The notes: generated from the sequence alone by a model not told the origin. 64,000 bases of DNA from Carya illinoinensis (GCF_018687715.1 NC_056765.1:5010501-5074500); one strand, 5' to 3'; positions 40,801 to 52,900 are shown, numbered from the stretch's first letter. Made by a program: numbers and translations.

Positions 40801-43800
40801 TGCTGCAGAAATTATGGGGTGGGTGCCTAATAAAACAAAGCACCGAACAGTGCATGTGCAGCAGACCACTTGGGTTGATTCAACAATCACCCCCTCCACC
40901 TAAGTGTGCCATACCAGGCTGCTTGCAAACTTATTCATTCTTTAAATAAATGCACATCTTTTTTTGATATGAGAGACTTCTGCTATCAAATGCATCTGCA
41001 GGTACGTCTTTAAATGGATGTCCAGATGCCTCTCCAAATGTGTCTTCAGATGCATCAGCATCATCTACATTCACGGAGCTTGCAAGAGATTTTCTTCAGA
41101 TGAGATTTACAAGTGCTTAACTGCACAATCTCAACTCCCTATGATTCTTTTTTCACTTGAGTCCATAAATCCGCACTCATGTACATCTTGAGCAAACTGA
41201 GCTTCGCTTGAGCCACAACTGAGCGAACAATCTACCTGGTGCCTTTACAGCTTTCAAAACTAGGCTTCACAATCCTACAATCACACCAATCTCCAACTTG
41301 GAGACTAGTTCTCAACACGCTAGCCTCTATCTCCAGCATGATCCCTTATAATCTATACAATTTTACAGCTCACGTCTTCAAGTTAGAAGACTAACTAAAG
41401 TGATGCATAACTTTAGTTTATCATGTACAGTGCCCTTAATCAACACATCTATATATAGGGCAACACATCTCCCACTGCACTGGGAATCAATGATCTCGCA
41501 TGGACCTTGACACATATCAGAGAACCTGTTGCTGAGGTCTCCATCTCTGGCCTGGGCGACTGACTCCACATCCTGCTGCTAACATATCTTATATTCAGTC
41601 GATGTGCCCATCTTGTGTGTAGTCTCTGCCAACTTCAACTTGCATAATCTCCATTCTTGCAAGATTTTTCTTCATACCTTAGTTCACTACCTTCATTCAG
41701 CAGGATATAGTTTAAGGTAGTAACCACCATGGAGGTCCGATCGTCTTGGTAGTTATGTGATCATCAACTTTAGGTGTAGATATCCCTGGAACATTTGACG
41801 TTTTGTTCCCATCTCTCACACCTTTGCTTCATGTCGTGGTCTAGGGAGATTTCTTCAAGTTTAGATGAGGAAAAATAAAACTGAGTTCCTTTAACTTCCT
41901 CATCTAATTCACACGACCATTACCACGAGCCAAGACCAATGAATCATTTGTGACCTTCCATGTCTTTTTGAGAAAACACTACTGAATGACTGCTGTCTTC
42001 AAGCTGTCTTTAACAGCATTGTGCACTGCAAGAAATGCAACGCCATGTATTTCTTCAGTCACCATATTCACATCATCACTCTCAATTTTCTCCTGATTTT
42101 AGCAGTCTCTTGTGGCCTGTCTTGTCACAATTTTTAGTTAGTCATTTTTTGTTTAGATCTTGACTTGCTTCTATCCTTACTATCAACATTCAGGACCAAC
42201 AACTCGACATCTTGCCAGAATCTCTTCTGCGCACCTCCTCATCTAGGATAAGATCTCTTACATTAAGAAACTTCAATTTCGACTTCTTTTCAGAATTACT
42301 CATAGCCATTCTCATGACCTCCCAACTTTTTGACCACAACGTCAAATACTATTGGGCAACAATAGTACCTTCTGCCTTTTCTGAAATTGAATTGTTTCTT
42401 CATCTGTACTTTGTTATTTGCAACTGGTTTTTCAAAGAAAGCCACAATGAGATCCATTGCAGTTCTTCTCTTCATAACATTATGCTCCATGAATTATATG
42501 ACTGCCAAAACCTGCTGACTTAATCAGCATCGTCCAATGATCTGAAATTTGCTCATCAAACTTCACGATCCCAACTAGCTTAAATCAAGCCCAAACAAAC
42601 TAAATTCGGCAACATTGGACTCTAACTGACTGATATCAAGTCCAAAACCAATGAGTCTGGCACGACTCCAATTGGCTGTGATCAAGCCCTAAACAAATGA
42701 GTCCATCATGACTCTAACTGGCTGCGATCAAACCCAAAATAAATGAGTCCGTCATGACTCCGACTAGCTACGATCAAGCCTATAACTGATCTACAACTAT
42801 GAACGGTTCAGATCGAAAGTACCGATGGCGAATCTCAACATTCCCACCGTACCGATCGTTGAAATGTACACAAGATGGGCACATTCGATCGTTGAATCTC
42901 AACATTCTTATCGTTGGAAAGCATTATTTGATCGTTGAAATCGGACTCCAAATGGCTTAAATCTAGCCCAACAAAGATCTAAAAGACGGACGGTCCAGAT
43001 CATCTGGCACATGAGTTGCACGCGCGGCAGTGGCGTCTGTGGCGCATGTGGTACACGCGCTCCTACTGTTGGGCATGTGGGTGCGTGTCTGGCGCGTGAA
43101 GGACACACACAGAACACCTCTAGGGCGTGTGAGGGCGCATGAGGTGCGTGAGAGGCACGCTTCTTCAACCTCCGGGGCGCGTGGCGGCACGTGTCGGCGA
43201 GTGGGGGCGCATGGAGTGTGAGGTGCACTCGTCTTCAACCTCCAGATGCGCGTGGAGCAAGTGGATGCATGTGCCGATCTTCTATGGGCTCATGTGGACT
43301 CCTCCGACCTCCGTTTTCGATTCCGTTTGCGGCAACGTATTCGTTTCAATGCGAGGAACACCCTGGAGTTGTCAAAAATTGATTTCGATCAACTTGAATT
43401 TTCAAACAGCTCGAACCAGAGCTCTGATACCAATTGTTGCGTCTCCGGCCGTCCAAAATTCACACAAGACGATATTTAAGTGGTTCAGCAAATTGCTTAT
43501 GTCCACTGGAGCCTCTTTTATAGAATTTGTACGAGATTTACAAAAAACTCTACAAATTTCTATCTCTCTCTCGCGTACTCTCTTTTTCTCTTGTTTCTCC
43601 CCCATTGCCTTTTCTGCACATTTTAGCTCTCCTATTTATAGGAGAGCAGGCCACTTACGGTGCAGCAATCTGCTGCAGAAATTATGGGGTGGGTGCCTAA
43701 TAAAACAAAACACCGAACGGTGCACGTGCAGCGGCCACTTGGGTTGATTCAACAAATATGAGCTTCAATTTATCCTTGTACACCCCTAAAACTACCATAG

Positions 43801-44391
43801 ATGCACAACACACACTTACGTGTTAGCAACATAACGTCCAAAGGACTTCATGAGTTGCTCCTCCAATAGTCCACATAACGTCCGTAACAGTCGGTTGTTC
43901 TTTTTCAGTTCCACTCAAAAGCTGTATTTAGGACTATATTCATTGCCAGAAAGTGGTGGTGGTTTATTTTGGGGGGGGGGAATGGGGGGGCTCGATTGTC
44001 TTGCTATCATGTTTCTAAATGTGTCCCTGTGCATATCTCACAGAGAGAGAGAGAGAGAGACTTACAGGTTTAGAATATGAGGGATGACATCGTTGTTAGA
44101 GTAGCTTTTCTTACTGTCATTGGAATCAAGTTTTCTGGGACTAAGTTCACATGATTCCTTGCAACCCAATTCGCTGAACTGATCCCTTTTGGCTTCACAG
44201 TCACACATCCCCCCAAAACAAATGAACAGTCAGAATCATATTTACAAGCAAAAAACCAGCATGTTTCATAACACGACAAACCCAAAATCTTGATCGAAGC
44301 AGAAACGAGCTGATTTAAAAATTAAAAAAAAAAAAAAAATAGGAAGAAAAACTGACCGTTACTCTAACGTACCTTGTGAGAGTTTGTCCAT
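37801..44391 (-). CDS. DUF2358-like protein (NTF2/SnoaL-type fold)
   Basis: Biochemical function is unknown; the family has the cone-shaped NTF2-like fold. Seven exons join in phase: 44391-44373, 44192-44066, 40430-40347, 39308-39269, 38491-38423, 38316-38207 and 37936-37801, giving 194 residues. The N-terminal part is a variable, Cys/Ser-rich leader. The conserved domain starts near YGSCATPRDFEIYAPDASFE. It continues through QQIKSAFYSLSK and ESKIVEYSVQENFISPGK, then DNKQHYKFLGKDIDVISLIK, and ends RFGKDPTV. The Trp of VRHEDWWNKKP is rebuilt across the last junction, which supports the model. The first coding exon has only 19 bases and the exon 2 acceptor (TGACTGTGAAG) lacks a strong pyrimidine tract, so the N-terminus is the least certain part. 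The 3.6-kb second intron holds a 3188-bp LTR element. The next gene, at 45.8 kb, is divergently transcribed. Confidence 0.8.
40567..40885 (-). repeat. 3' LTR of the intronic element
   Basis: It is 319 bp long with TGTTGCG and TTCAACA ends on the plus strand. It contains CTCTCCTATTTATAGGAGAG, a 20-bp palindrome centred on a TATA-like core, also present in the other LTR. Confidence 0.92.
42600..42790 (+). repeat. 46-bp tandem repeat, about 4 degenerate units
   Basis: ATGAGTC...ATGACTC units start with GAGTC at 42653, 42699 and 42745, exactly 46 bp apart. Each ends in GATCAAGCCC-like sequence, and a more diverged unit lies upstream. They sit inside the intronic LTR element. Confidence 0.8.
43015..43330. 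other. GC-rich segment inside the intronic LTR element
   Basis: This stretch is strikingly richer in GC and CpG than its surroundings, with repeated GGCGCGTG and GCGCATG words and two CTTCTTCAACCTCC / TCTTCAACCTCC copies. Open frames on both strands result from composition and show no domain. Confidence 0.6.
43421..43432 (-). promoter_or_regulatory. Primer binding site of the intronic LTR element
   Basis: The minus strand reads TGGTATCAGAGC, a perfect 12-base complement of the plant initiator methionine tRNA 3' end, two bases inside the 5' LTR. Confidence 0.9.
43435..43754 (-). repeat. 5' LTR of the intronic element
   Basis: It is 320 bp long and roughly 95 percent identical to the other LTR by eye, with a two-base insertion and a one-base deletion relative to it. 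Confidence 0.92.
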
Positions 44392-45764
44392 GGCGGACTC
44401 TGGGGATTCTTTTGCAGCCAAACAGGTCGTAATCTGATTGAGAAAACAATGAGAGAATGAAGCTTTCACGAGAGAGAAGGAAGCAGAAGACGAAGCAACG
44501 GCCAACGAAAGAGGAGGTCTCATGGCTTCATGTGGCGCGACGTGGCGGTTGCTACACCTTTTGGCACAATGGCATCAAATGTATTGAAATCAAACTCTCC
44601 TTAAGATATTGTCACAACTTGACGCTCTCAAGTAGTCTTTAAAATTTTTATAAATTTAAAATTTAATTACTTTTTAAAAAAAGAATACTCGAAACTTATA
44701 AATATCATTTCTAAAAATTAATATATATTATATTATATGAACCGGATCTTTTGGATAATTAAATGATTAAAACCCATTTCTGAAACTTTTAAATTCGAAC
44801 AAAAATTTAATAATTCTTTTCTTTTAAATGAAAAAAATGGACTATAATGGATAAGTTATATAAATATTCACTCATTCGTTTATTTTATTTTCTTCGTCTC
44901 GCTAGCTATAAATTTGTACATCTATGGTTGTTTCATTTAATACATGTGAAATCATTAAGGTCTGAATTAGATAATGAGTTAAAATGAGATGAAACAGAAG
45001 TCAAAAATTGAATAAAATATTATTTTTACTTTATAATTTGAAAATATTAAATTATTTATTATATTTTACTTAAAATTTTAAAAAATTATAATGATTAGAT
45101 AAGATGAGTCGAGTTTAGATAATTTTACTATTCAAACTAGACCTAGTTATTACGAGTACATATATCTTACATGTCACATATACGTTACATGACAGATATA
45201 CGCGCATAACAAATGTAACGGATAATATATTAAGTAATCATTCATTTATTTATTATTTTTCAAATCTAATTTTATATATTAATAATACGATTATTAATGA
45301 TATGAAATTACTATTTATCTCAAAATTAAATATGAGCTCTACTAGAATAAAGTGATTTTTTTATATTTTTTTTATAGTAGAGTCTGCTTTTTTTACAAAA
45401 ACTCAACATGAGACTTGTATATTTAAAATTTGTTCAAATTACTTATCTTACAAAATTAACTACTTTCTCACTAATTTTTACTCAAAATCATTTGTACAAA
45501 TCCCTAAAGAGTCTTTGTAAGTTTGTTGTCATAAATTAGTTTATGGAAAAAATAATAAATTTTTAATTTAAACTCTTTTATTACTATTTAAAAATAATAA
45601 TTGAACTGAAAAAAGGCTATTGAATAACAGAGAAGCATCTTGTGTCTCTACTCATTACAGAGCCTTGACGGTTACAGCTGTATTGTATTTATATACAGTT
45701 GTGGAGTCCTAAACCTCTTGGCTTTCTTGGCCTTGCTTTCCTCTCCCACATTGAAATGGGAACC
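44392..45764. other. Intergenic region between two divergent genes
   Basis: Shared upstream region of the DUF2358-like gene (minus) and the gene at 45765 (plus). It holds a GAGATGAG-type repeat and AT-rich DNA. A 61-codon frame at 44457 lies in the likely leader or promoter of the minus-strand gene and is not called. Confidence 0.4.
44958..45142 (+). repeat. GAGATGAG-type dispersed repeat, copy E
   Basis: It runs from AAGGTCTGAATTAGATAATG through GAATAAAATATTATTTTTAC to GATTAGATAAGATGAGTCGA and an ATTCAAACTAG end. Confidence 0.65.
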
Positions 45765-47415
45765 ATGGCAGACTTCCCTCCAAACCTTGAGGATGGAGAA
45801 CTCTGGCTACCCTCTGATGTTTTCCATGAAATCGTTTCTGCAACCATCAAGCCCGAAAGAAGCAACTCCCACCAAGCTTTTGTCAAGAATGCTGCTCTCG
45901 ATCACGTTGCAATTCAGCGCAAAAGTTCTTCTGCAAGATCTTTGTCAGAAGCTGTGTCTAAATTTCAGGTCTTGCATGTCTTCCTTTCTGCTCTGTTTTC
46001 TAATTCAGTTGTCCAGTTCGCCCTCAAACCGTATGATTAATTGGCTACGCAGAATTTTTTATTTTTAATTTTGATAATTTCATTCGAGCTATAATTCCAA
46101 CGATTTGCGATGGTTTGCATCTGTTTCTTGCTTGGTGTTTTTATTTCCCTTATGGGTCAGAAGCCATAATTAATGATGCATGTGAAGTAACATTCATGTG
46201 AGCTGGACCTTCGTTTCTGATTTTTCCAGATAAAACACCAGGCTTCTGGCAGTTTCCATGGTTCTAAGCCAAATGGCAATGGTGCAGCTGCTCGTGCAGT
46301 ACCTGCTTTTGACCATGGCGCCTCTTGCGTCGTCGGTGGCTATTCACTGTTTCCTGGACGTATTCTCCTCTATAATCCGATCCCACCGACTCAACCTCAG
46401 GTGGATAATTCATTGCAACTCATTTCCCAGTTGCCTATTTATAGGCATGGCGTGTAAAATCCGTCATGGGTGTGATCTCTGCACTGAAAAGAAAAAAACT
46501 TACACAGTTGTCTTACAATAGGGTTTTGAGAAAGCCGGGAAGCAAAAATCTCGACGAGGGTCGTCGCTTATCTGCAGAGAGGAAGTGAAGAGCTTTGCAG
46601 GAAAATCTGGGGGAACTGGTGTCTTTTTACCCCGTTCCACAGATGCTTCTGAGGAACTTGAACAGGCTATGAACACTGGCGTTTTCCTTAATCATCATCA
46701 TGCCTATCTAACCAGTGGCAAAACGAACAAGAGTAAGTTTATAAATTCCTTAATCTGATCATCATGTATGAATGCATCAGCTCTTCGAGGAGTTGCAAAC
46801 TTAGATTGCTCTGCAACTAGAACGACAGAAATATATATCCTTTATAAATGTAGAGTTATTCTATTATTAAACCGGTACATTGAACACACCATTTACATAA
46901 CTTAAATGATAGAAACAAAGATCTTATAGAAATGAAAAATTATTCTATTCTCAAGCTGGTACATAGAGCATACTATCCATGCGCATATAGATCTTATATA
47001 AATGAAGAATTATTATATTCTCAAGTTAGTATGTAGAGCACACAATTCACATCACTTAAATAGTAAGATTTGATTTATAAAATTTAAATTTTAACATTTA
47101 TCTTCAAAATTAAATTATGTCATACAGAGACTTTACTATGTGTGCTCAATACTAATACACTGATTTAAGAATAGAATTTTTCATAAATGAATGTCGTTAG
47201 TTCTATTAGTGCGTTTACAAATTTATAAAGGCGTATATTTAATCTAAATACTTTGTTTCATTCGATATTACTAATGTTGTCATGTCCTTTTAGGTGGGAA
47301 GAAAGGGCAAGGCAATCGAAAGAAAAAGGTGGACGAAATAAAGGGAACTTTGGAAGAGCAAGAGGAGTCTCAAATTTCAAATGAGATTGGTTTGCCCCAA
47401 GAGTGGACATACTAG
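45765..47415 (+). CDS. Uncharacterised plant protein, four exons, 235 residues
   Basis: I do not recognise a domain with known function. Exons are 45765-45968, 46230-46400, 46522-46732 and 47294-47415; all junctions are GT-AG and the phases agree. The N-terminus, ADFPPNLEDGELWLPSDVF, is acidic and aromatic. A Ser-rich stretch follows, then a Gly/Ala-rich region and FPGRILLYNPIPPTQPQ. The third exon is mixed, with GVFLPRSTDASEELEQAM. The fourth is strongly basic (KSGKKGQGNRKKK, a likely nuclear localisation signal) and the protein ends GLPQEWTY. The ordered conserved-looking ends suggest a real plant family. The ATG at 45765 has a strong context (ACCATGGC); an in-frame ATG nine bases upstream would add three residues. 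Intron 3 contains internally repeated AT-rich sequence. Confidence 0.75.
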
Positions 47416-48261
47416 CTAATTATCTTCAAATTAAAAAAAAAAAATTAAAAAAGAAGATCGACCCTTCTTGTTTCAGAAGAATGGATCCCCCATTTGCAGC
47501 AAAATAAAATAAAAGAATGGAATAAATCGATATTACTATTTCTCAAGCCTTTTTAACTTCTAAATTTATTGTTATTGTTGCAGATGATCAAGGCAGGCAC
47601 GCATAAACTAATTCCTGCCCATTCACGCATGCATGCACGCCTCTAAAATGGCACTTGACAAGGCCCCTCCCAGCCTGCCCACAACCTACATATATTTAGT
47701 CGATTTTGATGAAAGGTGGTTGTGTTTTTTAGCAAGATATGAGGCTAATTTCCGATGGTTTTTCTTGAATGAAAAAATTGGTATTTTGGGTGGGATAGGC
47801 AACCGACTTGGGCTATCTTGGAGACATTTGGTTAAGACCAATCTTGGATAACATGTTCTAAAGTCTAAACCCAACAGTATAGATCTTTTAAGATTTTAGC
47901 TTTGTGGGATCTACAAAAATTCATAAAATCTCATCTCAAACTTTGTTTTAAAAAATATTCAAATCTTTCTCACTTCTCAGCATCTAAACATCTATTAATC
48001 TCAATTGGAAAATACTCGTATGCCTCCTAGGTTAATTCCGTGGGTTTGATGAATTTGTGTGTATGTCTTTTTAAAATGTTTAAGAAATGTTAAAAAATAC
48101 ATAATTAACTAGGAGTCAAACTTAACGATAAGAACTGAACGACATAGTTGTATGAACCAATCTTAAGTAGATGCAGTTGGTTGGTGGGTCATAAATAAAC
48201 AAGAATGTTTTTGTACGGGAAAGGATTATACCCCAAGTACCTCTCCATAAAAAAGTTGAGA

Positions 48262-48477
48262 AATACTTTTTGGAGTCGGTAGATGCAGTCGGTATGTAGT
48301 CGGTTGTAAAAAAGTGAATTAATACGGGACCTACATGAAAAAAAAATTATTTTTATAATTTTTTTTATTCATGTAGGTCTCCCTGAATATAAAAAAAAAA
48401 AAATTATAATTTTTTTTTATTTATTCCGTATAGCCAACTGCACGCCGACTGCATTTGCCGACTGTACATAGCAAAGC
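48262..48477. mobile_element. MITE with CAGTCGG-type inverted ends, about 216 bp
   Basis: Left end GGAGTCGGTAGATGCAGTCG and the reverse complement of the right end (ACAGTCGGCAAATGCAGTCG) match closely, and a third partially matching GTCGG motif follows on each side. The AT-rich middle is itself a near palindrome around CATGTAGGTC. No coding capacity. Confidence 0.75.
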
Positions 48478-49383
48478 CCAAAAAAGTTGATGCAAATACC
48501 CTTTTATCTAAAATGAAAGGATTAACAAAATAAAGGAAAAAAACCATGGGCGAGTCACTTTTGTCTTTTTTACTAAAATTATGTTGCTTTTTTTAGAATA
48601 GTTTTTTTAAAGGAAAATGAGAAAAATTATTATTTTTAATATTTGAAAATAATCATCAAAATTGATAAAAAAAAAAAAAAGGGTTGCAAATAAAGTATTA
48701 ATATGAAAAAATTATGTATTTTTTAAAAATCCATTCTTCACTTGAAGTGGAAATTCGTTAGACCATATCAACTCTGGCCTAAAAAGTAAACCTTATCACC
48801 ACAATAAATGCATGTTTGAAATTGCGGTGGAAAATATAACTTATAACTTTAGAGCTTATATCTTTTAACTTAAATAACAAACTCTACTAAAAAGTCATTT
48901 ACTGTTTTGTAATCATGTCTTTAAAGTATTTTTAAAATTAGTTATATTAATTTTTTTTAAATATACGGTTATCTGCAGGAGCTTTTTGATAAAAGCTTCA
49001 ATTTAGTGCTTTCTTAAAAAATAGATTTTTAACTTTTTTAAGTGATTAAAGCATTTTTTATTTTTTATAAATTTACCAAACATATCATTTTTTCTTTAAA
49101 AGAACTTTTAAACAATTAAAAGTATTTTTTAAACTTTCAAATTCAATCGTTCTAAGTTATGGTTTAAATAAATGCTACTACTTCCTTCCTCTAATTCCTC
49201 GTATTCGAATACGAAGAGATAATATAGTATTATGATCATGTCTAATGTCTATATTTCGATATAAAAGTTATTTTCAATTGTTCTGTGCACTTTATTTAAA
49301 ATAAGCAATATATATAATTTATATAATAAAATTATTTTTTTAAAGATTAATCTTATTTATTTTAAAAGAAATACGGAACACTT

Positions 49384-49578
49384 AGGACTCGTTTGGATTC
49401 AGAAAATTTTTCATCTCATACCATCTCATTATTATAATTTTTTTAAAATTTTTACATAAAATATAATAAATAATTTAATTTTTTCATATTTTAAAATAAT
49501 AATAATATTAAAAAATAATATTTTATTAATATTTTATTCAACAATTTTCAACTTTCACAAATCTAAAAGAGTCCTAAG
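49384..49578 (-). repeat. GAGATGAG-type dispersed repeat, copy F, with clear inverted ends
   Basis: The left end TTAGGACTCGTTTGGATTC and the reverse complement of the right end, TTAGGACTCTTTTAGATTTG, are near-identical, which shows the family has terminal inverted repeats and behaves like a MITE. Confidence 0.7.
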
Positions 49579-49984
49579 ATATGACTTTATCTAACATTAA
49601 TTAAAAAATAATAATGTTATATAAATATTATACAATTACTTTAAAAAATAAATTTATTATTAAAAAATTTATTTATTTATTTCTATAAATATTGTATTTA
49701 CTCAGTGGAACCGCTCAACTTTCGCAAATATCAATTTTCCTTTTTTTAAAAAAACCAGAGTAGTGTAAAATGTAAATGCCAAACAGAGATAAGAATAATC
49801 GTACGGCGAAGAGCGGACGACACTGGTGACTGGACCGACGTTGTCAAGTGGGGGGACCTGAATCGAGGAAAATAGTACACCCTGTCGAATGAAACACGTA
49901 ACATCTAAGTATCTACCGAAGAAATGTCATAAAGTAACGCAGCAGAGCTAAGGAAAGAAGAAGAAGAAGAAAAAGAAGAAGAAG

Positions 49985-52900
49985 ATGGGGGTGGCTGTTG
50001 TAGGAATGGATTCTCTGAGCGAAAGAGCCGCTTTGATGAGAGAGTCGATGCAAAAGAGCCAGACCATCACCGATAAAGTTGTCTCCATCCTCGGCTCCTT
50101 TGATCACCGCCTCTCCGCCCTCGAGACCGCCATGCGTCCCACTCAGGTCCACTACTTCTCTCTCACCTCATCCTCATACTTAACGTTTGTTTTCATGGAA
50201 ATTTACTCGAGGAAACGACCCACAAAATATTACAAACAAAAGAACTGCCCTTATATGCGGTTGGATCCAACCCTTTTCACTTCCCTTCTACTTTGGAAAA
50301 CCGGGTAAAGAATGCGCAAGACCCGTGATTTTGTTTTCTTTCTCCGTTTTTCTCGGTTATCAAACACAGATCACGATGTTACTCTTAGAGCTATTTTGTG
50401 AGTCTGTCTCCTAACTGTTCGGTTTTTGGAAATATTTTGTGTTTACAGATTAGAACGCATTCTATTAGGAAAGCTCACGAGAATATCGACAAGACTTTGA
50501 AGGCTTCTGAGGTTTTACTGGCCCATTTCGACCTTTCTAGTCAGGTTGGTTTCTCATATTGTCTATATTTTACGTGCTTGTTTGCCTACTCTTCCTGTTA
50601 TTTGTTCGATCATCCAGAATGTTTTATTTTTCTTGATCCTTTCCTCGCTCTAAATTTAGTTTGAGGGTTTGCTAACTTGAAGTTCGATTTCAGTTAGGCC
50701 GCGGTCTCCAATTTAAGAACAAATTGATCGAAATGTTTTTTTTTTTCCTTTTAATTTTTTGCCCCAGTAGTGAGATCTCTCATAAAAAACTCCTGTTAAG
50801 GCTGTTCTAACTTCTAAGTGCGGTTGAAATGCCCACCCACCGAATTTTCCATTTTTAGGAAATCACCAATTTGAAAACGCCCCAATGGAGGCCTACTAAC
50901 CGGCCCTTGTCACTCAGTGAGGTCCAATGGTTTGTTGGCTTAAAAGTGAGACTGTGAAGTTACCGGTAGTTGAGATTGATAGAGGGATTGACGGAGAAAT
51001 GTCCACCTCCAAGCAACGTCTTTTTGATCTAGAAATATTGGATTTTTCGTGGAGAGAGTAAAGGAAAATTGGGGGATGATGAGATTCAGAGATTGGCAAC
51101 TAGGGTTGGGTACAGTCAACATCACTTTGATGCTGCTACTAGAGTTTATCAGGTTTTCAGACTCTGTTGCCATGTAGGCTTGTCCTTTGGCAGTGTTCTA
51201 TCTTATCTGGAAATTCTATTTTGATAATATGGGGCTGGTAATGAAATGGATTTATATTAAAGGTGCTAATTAGAGGTATATGCATAAATGTTTCCTTGTA
51301 TTGTACTTTTTATGTTTATGGCTGTTGATATAATTATCATGTAAATAAATAGGCAGAGAGGAAAATACTTAGAGGACCACATGAGGACTTGGAGGGTTAT
51401 CTAAAAGCAATCGATCAACTAAGAGCCAACATTCAATTCTTTAGCAGCAAAAAAGGCTTTAAAAGTAATGATGAAGTGCTCAACAATGCAAACAGTCTAC
51501 TTGCTAAGGCTATTGCAAAGCTAGAAGATGAGTTCAAGCAGCTACTATCATCTTACAGGTTTTTATTCTCATTTTCATTGATGCTTTTGCATGCGCACTT
51601 AAGTCTTCTGCGGGGGTATTGTATATTATTTTTCTCCTATAATCTGCTGATCAAAAGAAAATTATTTTTCTCCTATAACGAACTGATGTCTTGATGTCAC
51701 TGTCAGATAATTTAACATTTCCAGTTCTACTCATTAAAAAAAAAAAAAAAAAAAAAACATCATTAATTCTTCTCCCTGAAGGTGAGTTTTTTATTTATTT
51801 TAATCAGTAGACAAAATTTTATTGATAATAGGGAGAGGCAATGTCCTTGACAGTGACATCTATGATCTGAATTTTAATTTTTAAATTTTAAAGGAAACTC
51901 ACTATTGATTGTTCCATTTTAATTTTGCAGCTAACATGAATCATCTTTAGGGCATCATCATTATCATTTCAAGGTTATTGAATGCATATGTGGAGTATGG
52001 TTTGTTAATAACATTTGTTGTTCTTTTATGGTGTCTGTTACTGGCTTTGCTTCTATAGATAAAAATATGTATTTGAAGGTCAGTAAGCAACAATTGAGTT
52101 GGAGTGCATATTATCTACTTCCCAAATTACGAATTGTTCATTCTGTTAATGACTTATCCTCCCCCTCCCCCCAATCTTTTTGCACTTCCTTGGGTGTATT
52201 CTGAGTTTGTAATTGCCCAATCTGTGTATAAATGGTCATAAAAAAATTGTTTTTGATTGAAAATATGTATTTGCTAACAATGATCTTGGCATAGGATACC
52301 TGTTTGTGTCATCAATAACTGATGCAGGTTATTTGGGCGTGCTTTAACCTCCAGTTATATTATTTACTTCTATTATTTTTGGGGTGGTTTTGGAAACTTC
52401 AGTAAACCTGTGGAGCCTGATCGTCTTTTCGACGGCCTACCAAACTCATTAAGACCATCTTCAGAATCTCCTGGGCATCAGCGTGACTCTAGTGACAGGA
52501 ATCCTTCCGATAACCATTCTGAGCACCGGAGGAGTAACTTAGAAGATGCTGTATACACTCCTCCAACCCTTATACCTCCACGGATCCTGCCGCTGCTGCA
52601 TGATTTGGCAAAGCAGATGGTTCAAGCTGGCCACCAACATAAGGTGCTCGAAGTTTATAGGTAAGAAGTTCCAGCTCTAGCCCACGGGTGTTATGCATCA
52701 TTTTTCTTTGTGAAATTATCTCATCACACTGTCTTCATGTGAAGAGATATATCCAACTCTAGCCCACAGGTATTATGCATTCCATGTCTTTCTTTGTGCA
52801 TTCATCTCGTCACACTGTCTTCGTGAGAAGAGATATAGCAATCCATTTTAATTCTTGATGCTTAGGTTGCGTAATTGCAGCCTTTTTACCCTTAAATAAC

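Larger units (their letters stand above)
40567..43754 (-). mobile_element. Non-autonomous LTR retrotransposon (LARD-like) in an intron, 3188 bp
   Basis: Direct LTRs of 319 and 320 bp (40567-40885, 43435-43754) begin TGTTG and end CAACA. The target duplication AATAT lies at 40562-40566 and 43755-43759. A perfect initiator-Met primer site on the minus strand sets the orientation, and a G-rich tract (AGGTGGAGGGGGTGAT) precedes the downstream LTR. The 2.5-kb interior has no gag or pol frame, so mobility would have needed enzymes from another element. The LTRs differ at roughly 15 positions plus small indels, making this clearly older than the gypsy and copia insertions. It lies in the same orientation as its host gene. 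Confidence 0.9.
47416..49984. other. AT-rich intergenic DNA upstream of EXO70A1
   Basis: Contains a MITE (48262-48477), a GAGATGAG-type repeat (49384-49578), several A and T runs, and weak open frames near 47633-47874 without domains. A GAA-rich purine tract lies immediately before the EXO70A1 start (about 49956-49983). Confidence 0.45.

Noticed and set aside
43139..43747. 202-codon plus-strand frame in the intronic LTR element
   Set aside because: It runs from the GC-rich interior through the primer site into the LTR and matches no protein; a similar shadow frame appears in the other LTR.
45640..46068. 142-codon frame overlapping exon 1 of the gene at 45765
   Set aside because: It reads through an intron in another phase; the spliced model gives a consistent protein.
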